Shown in pieces: positions 21,742 through 30,489 of a stretch of DNA of 64,000 nucleotides (positions within the stretch are counted from its first letter, which is position 1; every line of letters starts with the position of its first letter). The stretch is taken from contig JAQTZW010000001.1 of the NCBI GenBank assembly GCA_028687575.1, forward strand, positions 124,001-188,000, in the 5' to 3' direction. This DNA is from Gallionella sp. (GTDB taxonomy: Bacteria > Pseudomonadota > Gammaproteobacteria > Burkholderiales > Gallionellaceae). The notes below the pieces were generated by a model, which was not told where the DNA came from, made no database searches, and saw only the letters and a program-made list of their open reading frames with translations. The translations under genes and the position numbers were made by a program.

Positions 21742-22092
21742 TTAGTAAAAAAGTGGTGCGATATAGGGGAAGGTAAGCGCGACGAGTATCAGCAACGCGA
21801 CGATCCAGAAAGTTATTCTGTAAATACGTTGGGTCTGCGGCAAGGCGCAAATTTCACCCGGCATGCATTCAGCCTCTGGGCGATAGATACGCCGCCAAGC
21901 GAAGAACAGCGCCACCAATGCTGCACCGATGAAAAACGGACGGTAGGGTTCCAGCACGGTCAGGTTGCTAATCCACGCACCGCTAAATCCCAGCGTGATC
22001 AGCACCAGTGGCCCAAGGCAGCAAGTCGATGCTAATATGGCCGCTATGCCGCCTATGAACAGCGTGCCGCGACCGGTTTTCGTTCCAGACAT
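21742..22092 (-). CDS. merT: Mercuric transport protein
   Basis: ILASTCCLGPLVLITLGFSGAWISNL...EAECMPGEICALP. Confidence 0.93.
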   Translation of the reverse strand: MSGTKTGRGTLFIGGIAAILASTCCLGPLVLITLGFSGAWISNLTVLEPYRPFFIGAALVALFFAWRRIYRPEAECMPGEICALPQTQRIYRITFWIVALLILVALTFPYIAPLFY

Positions 22093-22120
22093 GTGATTCC
22101 CTTTTTCAAAAGATGTGCTA

Positions 22121-22151
22121 ACCTTAAACCCGTAGTCAACTACGGAGTCAA
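22121..22151 (-). promoter_or_regulatory. PmerT with 19-bp spacer and MerR operator dyad
   Basis: Minus strand TTGACT-CCGTAGTTGACTACGGGTT(19)-TAAGGT. Confidence 0.85.
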
Positions 22152-22156
22152 GCATT

Positions 22157-22654
22157 ATGAAAATGAGCAAAGCGAGTTTCGAGCTGGAGAAGCAACGCGG
22201 TCAAACTAGCAAAGTAAGTGCTGCCAAATTACAGATGCAGAATTTAGAAGCCGACATGACCATCGGGCAATTAGCAAATGCTGGTTGTGTCAATGTCGAA
22301 ACCATTCGTTATTACCAACGCGAAAAATTACTGCCCACGCCGAAACGTACTTTTGGTTCTATCAGGCGATACGGTGATGAAGAACTAAAAAGACTGTTGT
22401 TCATTAAGCGTGCGCAGGCAATTGGATTTTCGCTGACTGAAATCACTTTGTTGCTTCAATTGGCTGAAGGTGAACACTGCGCGGAAACACAGGAGCTGGC
22501 CGAGAAAAAACTGGACGTGATCAAACAGAAACTTGCAGATTTGCACGCTATCGAATCAGCTCTGGAAAAACTTATTTCCGCCTGCAGCAAAGGAAAAAAC
22601 GGATGCGGCTGCCCGATTATTGATAGCCTGGTTAGTGGAAAGACAATGTTGTAG
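22157..22654 (+). CDS. merR: MerR-family mercury regulator (core begins MTIGQLANAG)
   Basis: Winged-helix MerR HTH; metal-binding Cys (GEHC, SACSKGKNGCGCP); divergent from merT. Confidence 0.9.
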   Translation: MKMSKASFELEKQRGQTSKVSAAKLQMQNLEADMTIGQLANAGCVNVETIRYYQREKLLPTPKRTFGSIRRYGDEELKRLLFIKRAQAIGFSLTEITLLLQLAEGEHCAETQELAEKKLDVIKQKLADLHAIESALEKLISACSKGKNGCGCPIIDSLVSGKTML

Positions 22655-22758
22655 AGTGTTTCACTCGAATTGAAAGACCTTGCGCAAGCGAAATCCCACA
22701 CAATTTCCCGGCAATGCAGCGATGATTCACAGCCAAATGAGGGCCAATGTTGGCATGG

Positions 22759-23553
22759 TCAATTTTGTTTGGTTGAGATGGCCTGTTCAACTTCGTGCAG
22801 TGTGTTCTCCACCGAAATCTCGATCTGACTGGTTATGTCTAGCTTGCGATCTTCAAATACGTCCTTGTCTGGATGAGTTGTCGCCCATGACCAGATGATT
22901 TCGTCACGCTGCTTGAGCAAGGCTTCGATATGCGGACGGTACAGCACGAACATCGCGCTGATCCAACGATTCACAGGCCATGATGGATATGCTTGGTCAA
23001 TCACAAAGTGGTCCAGCATCCGGATCACCTGATCTGCGGGATACCAGGCTTCGGCGGTCACCCAGCGATTGGTTGTGAATAGCCCTGTCGGGTAGCCGTA
23101 ACTGTCCATGGCAATGGCGAGCAAATGCGACAAGGCTTCATCGCCTTGTGGCCACGGATCCGAGGTAGAGCAGGCAATGGGCGTCACTCCAGCGGGCATG
23201 CCCTTGGGGCGAAGAAAACAGTGGAAGTGCCCATGTTCGCCAACTTCTCCGCGATGGGCGTGATAATAATACTGTGCATGAGTCTCGCGGTCATACACGT
23301 CGTCATCGGGGTAATGGTTATATTCGTAAAAGGTTTCGCCCTTGTTCAGCGTATCTCGCAACACTTCACCGACGATATTCATTTCGGATTTTTTCAATAC
23401 GCGATAACATTCCATGATCTCCAATCCGGCGCTCTGCATGGCTAGTAACTGCACCAGTGGCAGCGTGGATAAATCAGGCGCAGCAACCAGCCCCGTTGCG
23501 GGGCTGGTTGTGTGCGATGCAGATTGGTTGCCTAGTGGGCTTTTGCTGCGCAT
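22759..23553 (-). CDS. Uncharacterised His-rich conserved protein (DUF6969-like, name recalled)
   Basis: AQYYYHAHRGEVGEHGHFHCFLRPKGMP; internal start at 23553 overlaps the end of the upstream NPCA peptide gene. Confidence 0.6.
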   Translation of the reverse strand: MRSKSPLGNQSASHTTSPATGLVAAPDLSTLPLVQLLAMQSAGLEIMECYRVLKKSEMNIVGEVLRDTLNKGETFYEYNHYPDDDVYDRETHAQYYYHAHRGEVGEHGHFHCFLRPKGMPAGVTPIACSTSDPWPQGDEALSHLLAIAMDSYGYPTGLFTTNRWVTAEAWYPADQVIRMLDHFVIDQAYPSWPVNRWISAMFVLYRPHIEALLKQRDEIIWSWATTHPDKDVFEDRKLDITSQIEISVENTLHEVEQAISTKQN

Positions 23554-23837
23554 GGGTTTTTGGCAGAGCAAGGGTTCTTTGCTGCACACGGATGCATCGC
23601 CGCACAAGGATTTTTTGCTGCACAGGGATTAGCTTTGTGGTGTTTGTGTTTGGCCATACAGGGATGTTTACCCGCACAAGGGTTTTTCCCTGCACATGGG
23701 TTGGCAGAGGATTCCTTTTGCGAACGACCTGCACATGGATTCATTGCGCCACAGGGGGCGGCAATTGCTGCGCCACTCATTGCAGCGGCCAATGCGCCGG
23801 TTGAGATCAGGGTCTTTGCGATTTTATTGAATTTCAT
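23532..23837 (-). CDS. Secreted NPCA-repeat Cys-rich peptide (101 aa)
   Basis: Start 23837 with GGAG SD; signal peptide; nine (N/H)PC(A/M/S) units ending NPCSAKNPCAAKAH. Confidence 0.85.
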   Translation of the reverse strand: MKFNKIAKTLISTGALAAAMSGAAIAAPCGAMNPCAGRSQKESSANPCAGKNPCAGKHPCMAKHKHHKANPCAAKNPCAAMHPCAAKNPCSAKNPCAAKAH

Positions 23838-23899
23838 TTTTTTCTCCAAGGATAAATTTGTAAGCAGTTTTGACATTACCAAGATGGTGGATGCAAGGA

Positions 23900-23928
23900 T
23901 TAGTCGTGGAGAAATTGCAAATCTTACA
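23900..23928 (-). promoter_or_regulatory. ECF-type promoter for NPCA peptide operon
   Basis: TGTAAGAT-N14-CGACTAA. Confidence 0.7.
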
Positions 23929-24279
23929 AGGATTTTGAAGAAATATTTATAAATTCCCCAGTGTGCCGATTGTAGAACTCTTATCCCTTGGATTGTATGC
24001 CCGAAAGCTGCCCGTCGCGACCGACGGTTCAGTCTCGATACCTGCCCGACAGATTGCATCGATTATATGGCTGCTGTGCGCTCGTAAGCGGTTATTCATA
24101 AATTTTCAGATAGACGCTGGCATTGGATTCGTTATGTGTGGCGGAATCCATTGGAATACGAATCAATCAGGCAAAACGGTAAAAGCTCGTACTGGAGAAT
24201 ATCTCGTCAGCATCGTTCCATAGGCAGTAAAATCAACCAAAAATCAGGATTTGTTGACCGACGTGCCGCACTGCGTTGA

Positions 24280-24558
24280 TTAGTGTTTGAGGTCGCGATA
24301 AAAGTTTTCGTGTGGGCCGATAGTTTCCAGATAAACCAGCCGCACGTCCTTATCGAGTGTGTAGCCCAGCAGATAGAGCTGCCCCTGGCTGCGAAACTTG
24401 TAGACAAACAAATCAGCCAGATCACCTTTTTTACGTTCGCCGACAGAAGGTTGACCAGCGATCAGTTCGACCGCTGCATCGACATCAGTTGCAACGTTGT
24501 CGTGCAGTTTTTTGTACTGGCGGGCAAATCGCCTCGTCTGCTCAACTGCGTAACTCAT
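24280..24558 (-). CDS. RelE/ParE-family toxin
   Basis: RRFARQYKKLHDNVATDVDAAVELIAGQPSVGERKKGDLADLFVYKFR. Confidence 0.82.
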   Translation of the reverse strand: MSYAVEQTRRFARQYKKLHDNVATDVDAAVELIAGQPSVGERKKGDLADLFVYKFRSQGQLYLLGYTLDKDVRLVYLETIGPHENFYRDLKH

Positions 24559-24785
24559 GCACGGCGACTGCGTGGCACAAAGGGTGTGGCCTGTTCGCGC
24601 GGTTCGCGCATCGAAGCCAGTGATTCCGCCACAAAACTAACTGGCAGATCCGGATTGTCGAGTGACGCACGACCGACCATCGCCCAATACTCAATCTGTC
24701 CAGCAATGGTGCGGTGTTCAATCTGCGCTTCGGTGCGAGCCTGCTCGTACAACGTGTCATCAATCCTGACTGGCATTCCCATCAT
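24555..24785 (-). CDS. ParD-like antitoxin
   Basis: MPVRIDDTLYEQARTEAQIEHRTIAGQIEYWAMVGRASLDNPDLP; overlaps toxin start. Confidence 0.78.
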   Translation of the reverse strand: MMGMPVRIDDTLYEQARTEAQIEHRTIAGQIEYWAMVGRASLDNPDLPVSFVAESLASMREPREQATPFVPRSRRA

Positions 24786-24874
24786 CGCTCTCCCAATAAC
24801 CTTTACTACAAAAGTAGCAGCATTGTAGTGCTAACAGACTGAATAGAGCAACATCCGTCTCCGCCATCAGGATT

Positions 24875-25279
24875 TCAGTTATGTCCACCCATAATCTTGG
24901 AAACTTCACCCAAGTCCATCCCTTCGGTCGGCGGCATTCCGTTTTGGCATAGATTCAGCTCATAGTTCAGCGCGAAGTCAGTTTTCGTCCCCGATTTTGT
25001 TGGTGTGTTCGGCTGGATCAGCTTAACTGCGAGGCGGCTACACCCCTCCTGTTTGAACCGCTTGAGCGTTGATACCTCAGCCTTGACCGGATCGGATGCG
25101 CCTGTTGCCGAGTGAATGGCATCCGCTTCTTTACTCTCCACGATTCCACGGGCTTTGCCATCTGGCGCACTCAATGCCTGCATAAGCAATGCCTTGACGC
25201 TGAAGCTTTCCGCTGCGCTTGCCGTCGTTGCAAAAAGGCCAAATACCGCAGTAGCGATGATGTGTTTCGGTGTGATCAT
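24875..25279 (-). CDS. Secreted hypothetical protein, transfer-region linked
   Basis: Signal peptide; overlaps traN stop. Confidence 0.6.
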   Translation of the reverse strand: MITPKHIIATAVFGLFATTASAAESFSVKALLMQALSAPDGKARGIVESKEADAIHSATGASDPVKAEVSTLKRFKQEGCSRLAVKLIQPNTPTKSGTKTDFALNYELNLCQNGMPPTEGMDLGEVSKIMGGHN

Positions 25280-26841
25280 TGACGACCTCGTGTGTAGTAG
25301 TTGTTGAGCTTGCGCTGCATGGCGGCGGTGCTATCGGTGTTGATCGCTGACGTATTCGGCATATGAACATTTGCCATGATCTCGGCGATAAATTCCGATA
25401 GATCAATTCGAGAAAAGTCCAATGCCGCAAATTGGTCAGGCGTAAAGCCAGAACAATCGGTCGCTGGACGGCCTATTTGTGCGCCGCCTGCTGTGTTGAT
25501 AATCCTGGCTAAACGGGAATTGAAGCAGCAATAAGTTTCCGTTTTCTGCAAACAAATACCGATAATTGGAATCTCGACTGAGCAAAAACTGCCGGTGAAA
25601 CGACACAAGTTCTGCCCTTTTTTTAGGGCGAGCATTTTTTCTGGTGGGTCGCAGGATGCTATTTCCACGATGATCATAATTGCCACCTGGATCGCTAATG
25701 TGGTTGGATCGAAGGCAAGAACAAAACCGCCAGAAGCAGACCATGATGCCGTAAAACCGTACATTGAAAAGGAGGGGCTGAAGGGTCCACTTGTCAGTGA
25801 TCCAACCGGAGTTGAGGCAAGCGCTGAGTCAATTCCACGTATGACATAAGAGCTGTCGAACATCATGTCGTACATATAGCTGCTGCCAGCTTTCAGCACT
25901 TGACCACCTGCGCTCATCGCGGAACTCATGATGCTTGAATTATTCATCCCCCCGCCACCCCCGCTTCCCTTGCAGCAATTGAACAAACCAAACAACGTGT
26001 TGGTGCAACTACTGCCTTGCCCGCTGAAGATTTTCATACTGCCATCCATGTAATTGCCTGCCTGCCGCATCGCCTCCATCATGGCGGCGGTTTGTGCCAT
26101 ATCGGCATCTGGCACATGTCCGGTGTTGAAACAGTTTCCCCCCATGCAATATTGGTTGCCGGCGCAATCCGCAACAGTGGAGGTGCTCGCGGGTGTTTTT
26201 ATGCAACTGTAGGTTTTTTCAAAGAGGGTGCAAGCGCTTGTGTTTGGATTTGTCGCGATACATCTCCTTGGCCCCACTATTGCGCAACCACGAATCACCA
26301 GATCAGAACAGGAGGTTGCTGGCGCACTCATGCAGGTGTACTCATCCTGCCACGCACCAGTCGGTGAGCCATTGAAAATCAGCTTGTGCGAGACGATGCT
26401 GCAAGATGGATTGTCCGCATAAGTTGCGCAAACGGGATGTATTGCGGTATCCGCGACCAGTGTGTGTGACGAATTGATAATCGTGGTTGTGGTCGGCACA
26501 GGTAAACTTGAAGAGCCGCATCTATAGGTATTGCGCCAGGTGTCGCACGGCGCGGTCGGTGTTGGCCCTGGCACAGCGCACACAGAATCAGTCTGCCAAC
26601 AGCCGCGCACTTGGCTAATGCCCCTGCAATAATCTACCGAATTAGGCTTCATGCACTTGTAGGTGTCGTCGTATTGCCAGCAAGTCTTGTTGATTGCAGG
26701 ATCGGTCAGACACACCTGTACGCCCGATACCGTCTTGCATGGGGTGGAATCAACACAAACCGAACCCGTTTTAACGCAAGAAGCTGCAATGGATGCGCCA
26801 GCAAAAAACAAAGAAACAGTCAGGGAAAGTAAGCGAATCAT
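25276..26841 (-). CDS. traN: TraN-like mating pair stabilisation protein
   Basis: Cys-rich secreted protein, CCKGSGGGGGM..., MLALKKGQNLCRFTGSFCSVEIPIIGICLQKTETYCCFNSRLARIINTAG. Confidence 0.88.
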   Translation of the reverse strand: MIRLLSLTVSLFFAGASIAASCVKTGSVCVDSTPCKTVSGVQVCLTDPAINKTCWQYDDTYKCMKPNSVDYCRGISQVRGCWQTDSVCAVPGPTPTAPCDTWRNTYRCGSSSLPVPTTTTIINSSHTLVADTAIHPVCATYADNPSCSIVSHKLIFNGSPTGAWQDEYTCMSAPATSCSDLVIRGCAIVGPRRCIATNPNTSACTLFEKTYSCIKTPASTSTVADCAGNQYCMGGNCFNTGHVPDADMAQTAAMMEAMRQAGNYMDGSMKIFSGQGSSCTNTLFGLFNCCKGSGGGGGMNNSSIMSSAMSAGGQVLKAGSSYMYDMMFDSSYVIRGIDSALASTPVGSLTSGPFSPSFSMYGFTASWSASGGFVLAFDPTTLAIQVAIMIIVEIASCDPPEKMLALKKGQNLCRFTGSFCSVEIPIIGICLQKTETYCCFNSRLARIINTAGGAQIGRPATDCSGFTPDQFAALDFSRIDLSEFIAEIMANVHMPNTSAINTDSTAAMQRKLNNYYTRGRQ

Positions 26842-28022
26842 AATGCTGCCGCCTCCTGTACCGCACACCCGTTGTTAAGCGTCCAACTCTTTACATTGCG
26901 AATACCGACTGTACCTGTTGGTGTGGTGGTGGCGGTGACGGTTTTTCGTATGCTGTTGTTCGTGTCGCTAAGCGACACCGTGTTCGTTGTGCCGTCATAA
27001 GTTATCGATGTTGTGTGCCACCACAATCCAGTATAGTTAAGCGACTGATCCCCTGTTATTGTGGCATTTATACCCGGTATGAAATTGAGCGTTAGCGGAT
27101 AGTAACCAGAATTACAGCCTCCCCAGTGGCACTGCGCACCAACGGCAATGGTCACCGTGACTTTGGCTAACGCATCACCGGCACAGGCAAACACCACATT
27201 GAAGAGACCATAAGGCGTGACGGTCGTAGTCGTTACCCATTTTTTTAATTTGGCGTTATAGGCAGTTTTAGTTGTTGTATATGAGCCTATCCCTGTTGCG
27301 GTGCCCGCCACATCACAGTAGGGCGTTGGCGTAACGACCGGGATGGTGGTTTTGCTGCAAGTTTGGGTTTGGAACGCATTGTTAGTCTGATTGCACTGAT
27401 AATTCGTGTTCGGATTAACGTTGATGGATGTACCCAATGCACACCAGTTGGTTAGTCCCGCCCCATACTCATCGCAAATCTCTGTGGCGTAAGTAGCGGG
27501 TGTTGTCACTGTCCGATTGGTGCAGCCAGTGAACGCCCCGATTGCAGATGGATTGGCATAACCCAAGGAATGCGCGGCCAGCGTACTGGGGTTGGCTTCG
27601 ATGAGGCGGCTTGCAACAATATTTGGATTTGTCGGGCTAAGGGTGAACTGAGGGCGATTCTGCGGATTGTGTACCATGAGGTTCACAGCAGTACAATCTT
27701 GCTGACGGAACGCATCTGGATTGGTCGGGCCTGTTTGACAGGCGTTTATTTTGCTTGCGGCAGGCGCGGATGTATTGCCGTTCCCTCCCACGAAATAGCT
27801 GGCCTGTGGTGCGGTGGGGCTGTATGAGTAGTATGTTGGGTTGAAGCTATTCACGGTGGTAGCGACCGTGCCATTGGTAATGTTGGTGGAAGCTCCCGCC
27901 GTCGCCGCTAGTGCCGCCGCTTGCCCATCTATAAAGGCTTGCTGGGCGGGCGTAACCGCAAAGATCGCGGCAGACTGAAAGTACAGCAACGCCCCTGCAA
28001 AACCACCGTATATATTTTTCAA
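26838..28022 (-). CDS. Secreted hypothetical protein between TraN and TrbC (TTG start)
   Basis: Signal peptide, Thr/Asn-rich, overlaps neighbours. Confidence 0.6.
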   Translation of the reverse strand: MKNIYGGFAGALLYFQSAAIFAVTPAQQAFIDGQAAALAATAGASTNITNGTVATTVNSFNPTYYSYSPTAPQASYFVGGNGNTSAPAASKINACQTGPTNPDAFRQQDCTAVNLMVHNPQNRPQFTLSPTNPNIVASRLIEANPSTLAAHSLGYANPSAIGAFTGCTNRTVTTPATYATEICDEYGAGLTNWCALGTSINVNPNTNYQCNQTNNAFQTQTCSKTTIPVVTPTPYCDVAGTATGIGSYTTTKTAYNAKLKKWVTTTTVTPYGLFNVVFACAGDALAKVTVTIAVGAQCHWGGCNSGYYPLTLNFIPGINATITGDQSLNYTGLWWHTTSITYDGTTNTVSLSDTNNSIRKTVTATTTPTGTVGIRNVKSWTLNNGCAVQEAAAL

Positions 28023-28678
28023 TTGCGGCTCCTTTGCAGCTTGCTATTGAACGTGGCCGCGACCGTTGACCATTTCGGTGAGGTGCGCTCAATGTAATCC
28101 AGCGCGTAGTCTTGGCTGACATCGCCCGTGACCTTCACATAACGTTCCGCCTGCGCGCAGCCGTTATCCAGTTGATTACCAGCGTCGGATTGAGATATGA
28201 CCAGTGCGGGTACTTGATTAACCTTGAACTGGGTAAATGCGGGTGGATGAACGACTGCCTCAACACGATGCTTTCCCAATAGATCAGCAATGCGCTTCGA
28301 CATGTCGGTAAGCTTATCGCCAGTGAAGCCACGGAAAATCAGCCGCGCACCCGTCCTTTCCGACTGTTCCACGATGCGCAGCAGGCTTTCGCGCGGCATC
28401 GAGAATGATACAAAGATCATCAGTTCTGGCGCGACAGATGGCTGGGTTTCGATTGGCGACGGGCGGAATTGTTTAGCCATGTCCGCTGGACTCGCTTTTG
28501 CTGCCGGTTGCGGCAAGTTGTCGAGCCTGGGAGCAGGGGCGCGATATTGATTGACGACACGCTCAGTAACCTCTTTGAGTATTCTGTTTGAGCGTTCCAT
28601 ATCTGTTTCTGCATAGGCTTGTTGTATCAACAAGCAAAACACGGAAGAGAGCAGGGCGCGAGAAGCAAGGTTTCTCAT
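28019..28678 (-). CDS. trbC: TrbC-type F-pilus assembly protein
   Basis: ELMIFVSFSMPRESLLRIVEQSERTGARLIFRGF. Confidence 0.88.
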   Translation of the reverse strand: MRNLASRALLSSVFCLLIQQAYAETDMERSNRILKEVTERVVNQYRAPAPRLDNLPQPAAKASPADMAKQFRPSPIETQPSVAPELMIFVSFSMPRESLLRIVEQSERTGARLIFRGFTGDKLTDMSKRIADLLGKHRVEAVVHPPAFTQFKVNQVPALVISQSDAGNQLDNGCAQAERYVKVTGDVSQDYALDYIERTSPKWSTVAATFNSKLQRSRN

Positions 28679-29682
28679 CAAAAAGCCCCCTGACAACAAT
28701 TCCGTTTGCGGAAAATCATGTAGGCAAAGTCCTCGCCAACAGCTGGTATCTCCTTACTCGCCCCCCAAATAACGGTTGTACGGCCTAACGGCTGACAACA
28801 TCTACCGTTGATTTTGTTCTGCGCGACCGGGAAGTGCATTTGGTATTTGTAGTTGGTCTTGTCCATCAGCAGTTGCGGGTAGTAACCACACATCCCTGAA
28901 CTACCCGATGCTGCCCACATCAATCCCTCTCTGTGCATCTTGGCGATCAGGCGCGATACGATCAGGCTGGATGCCTGAACCCCGCCAATGTGCGCAGCCA
29001 CATGCCCATTCAATGGATACATCGACCCCTGACAACCCGCACACCAGAACAGTGTGTTACTGCCAAATCCCATTGATGACATCACACAGTCCGCACCACA
29101 AGCAATCTTGGCGACAAGGTTGCCAAATAAAAACGAATCCGGGTTGATGATGCTGGTCATTTCGTCGTCATTCCACAGCGGATCGAGTTCGGTCAGGTAA
29201 GCTACGTCAAACACCTTCTGCTCAAGACACGGGCTATCTATCACCAGTTCCAGTAATACCAACACCGGATCAATATACCAATGGGCTTGGTAAAAAGAAC
29301 TCATGCTGGAATTATCTTTAATCTCTTGTGTGCCGTGCGGTGCGTTAAAGCCGGGGTTCATGTCAATACCGCCCAACGATGTCATGCAGAAGGGCTTGCG
29401 CACCACATCAACGTGTCGCACCGGTTCCCAAAAACTGATTTTTAAACCGGGGTTGATGCCGCACATGCAAATCGGCAGTCCACCCGGATTTGGTGTGTCC
29501 TCTTGTCCAAGTGAAATAGGTAGCGATAGCGCGCCCGCACCGAACTTGATCGGGAAAATACAACTCCAGCAAATATCGGTAATTAGATTCGGGAACCGCC
29601 CTTGGCAATCCAGCGACGCATTAGCAGCACCAGTGCAGACCAACAACAGCCAAGCAACCCATGTTTTAGTAACGTAGCTCAT
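28678..29682 (-). CDS. traU: TraU-like conjugal transfer protein
   Basis: CWSCIFPIKFGAGALSLP..., MCGYYPQLLMDKTNYKYQMHFPVAQ. Confidence 0.92.
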   Translation of the reverse strand: MSYVTKTWVAWLLLVCTGAANASLDCQGRFPNLITDICWSCIFPIKFGAGALSLPISLGQEDTPNPGGLPICMCGINPGLKISFWEPVRHVDVVRKPFCMTSLGGIDMNPGFNAPHGTQEIKDNSSMSSFYQAHWYIDPVLVLLELVIDSPCLEQKVFDVAYLTELDPLWNDDEMTSIINPDSFLFGNLVAKIACGADCVMSSMGFGSNTLFWCAGCQGSMYPLNGHVAAHIGGVQASSLIVSRLIAKMHREGLMWAASGSSGMCGYYPQLLMDKTNYKYQMHFPVAQNKINGRCCQPLGRTTVIWGASKEIPAVGEDFAYMIFRKRNCCQGAF

Positions 29683-30286
29683 CTATCCTTAACCTCTTTC
29701 CTTCTTGCCTCACGATGGCGGGTACTTGGGTGATGGCAAAACGTTTGGTCAGTTTGCCGCCTTGATCGAAATAAATAGTCATCTTCCATTTGCGCATGAG
29801 TTCAAGCGGTTCACCCGCTATCAGTACCAATTTGACGGGACGATCAGAGGCCGCAGTGATTTTTTTGCTGAATTCCAACTGTTTGGCATCACGCCCATCC
29901 ACGAACAACAGGTATTTGTTCCAGCCGATGTAATCCAGCGGATTGACGCGTGTGCCGCGGGGATAAAGGATTTTGCCGGTCGCGTCGGCAATATCCTTGT
30001 CGGTTACCATCGAGGGGTCGTAGTAGTGGGTATTGGCCGTCGCGGTCGCTTGAATGCCTGGGATGGGTTTGGGGTGCTCAATGCCATCAATGACGCGATT
30101 TTTGTAGTCGTTCTGGAATTTTGCGAGTTCGCCGGTTTTTTCCATGCGCTTTAACTTGTTCTGGATGATTTCAATCAAGTCGCGCTCGGTGATGTCGTAT
30201 GTTTTACCGATCACACCAAGATCATCAGACATGGCGGGAGGTGCCGCCAGTAAGATAAGCAGTGTTGTAACAATAAAACGTCTCAT
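29666..30286 (-). CDS. traW: TraW-like conjugal transfer protein
   Basis: DLGVIGKTYDITERDLIEII...LYPRGTRVNPLDYIGWNKYLLFVDGRD. Confidence 0.9.
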   Translation of the reverse strand: MRRFIVTTLLILLAAPPAMSDDLGVIGKTYDITERDLIEIIQNKLKRMEKTGELAKFQNDYKNRVIDGIEHPKPIPGIQATATANTHYYDPSMVTDKDIADATGKILYPRGTRVNPLDYIGWNKYLLFVDGRDAKQLEFSKKITAASDRPVKLVLIAGEPLELMRKWKMTIYFDQGGKLTKRFAITQVPAIVRQEGKRLRIDELRY

Positions 30287-30489
30287 GATTGCCTTGTCGC
30301 GATGCGCCATACCAACTTGAATGAGCCAATACCCGCATCCGCCGCAATAACGGGTGCAATCTGTCCGATCACCCTCACTACCTCGACATAACTACCCCCT
30401 TCTGCCGCAAGCCAAGGAACTTCACAGGATGAGGCGTGCCACATTCCGTTGTGGTATTGGCCAGTAAAAACCTCAATCTGTTTTTTCAA
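30283..30489 (-). CDS. Small hypothetical protein
   Basis: Overlapping ORF between traW and relaxase. Confidence 0.45.
   Translation of the reverse strand: MKKQIEVFTGQYHNGMWHASSCEVPWLAAEGGSYVEVVRVIGQIAPVIAADAGIGSFKLVWRIATRQS

Noticed and set aside
23560-23952. Forward ORF encoding repeated FFAAQG/FFAAHG segments
   Set aside because: Antisense shadow of the NPCA repeat gene, which has the signal peptide, SD and promoter
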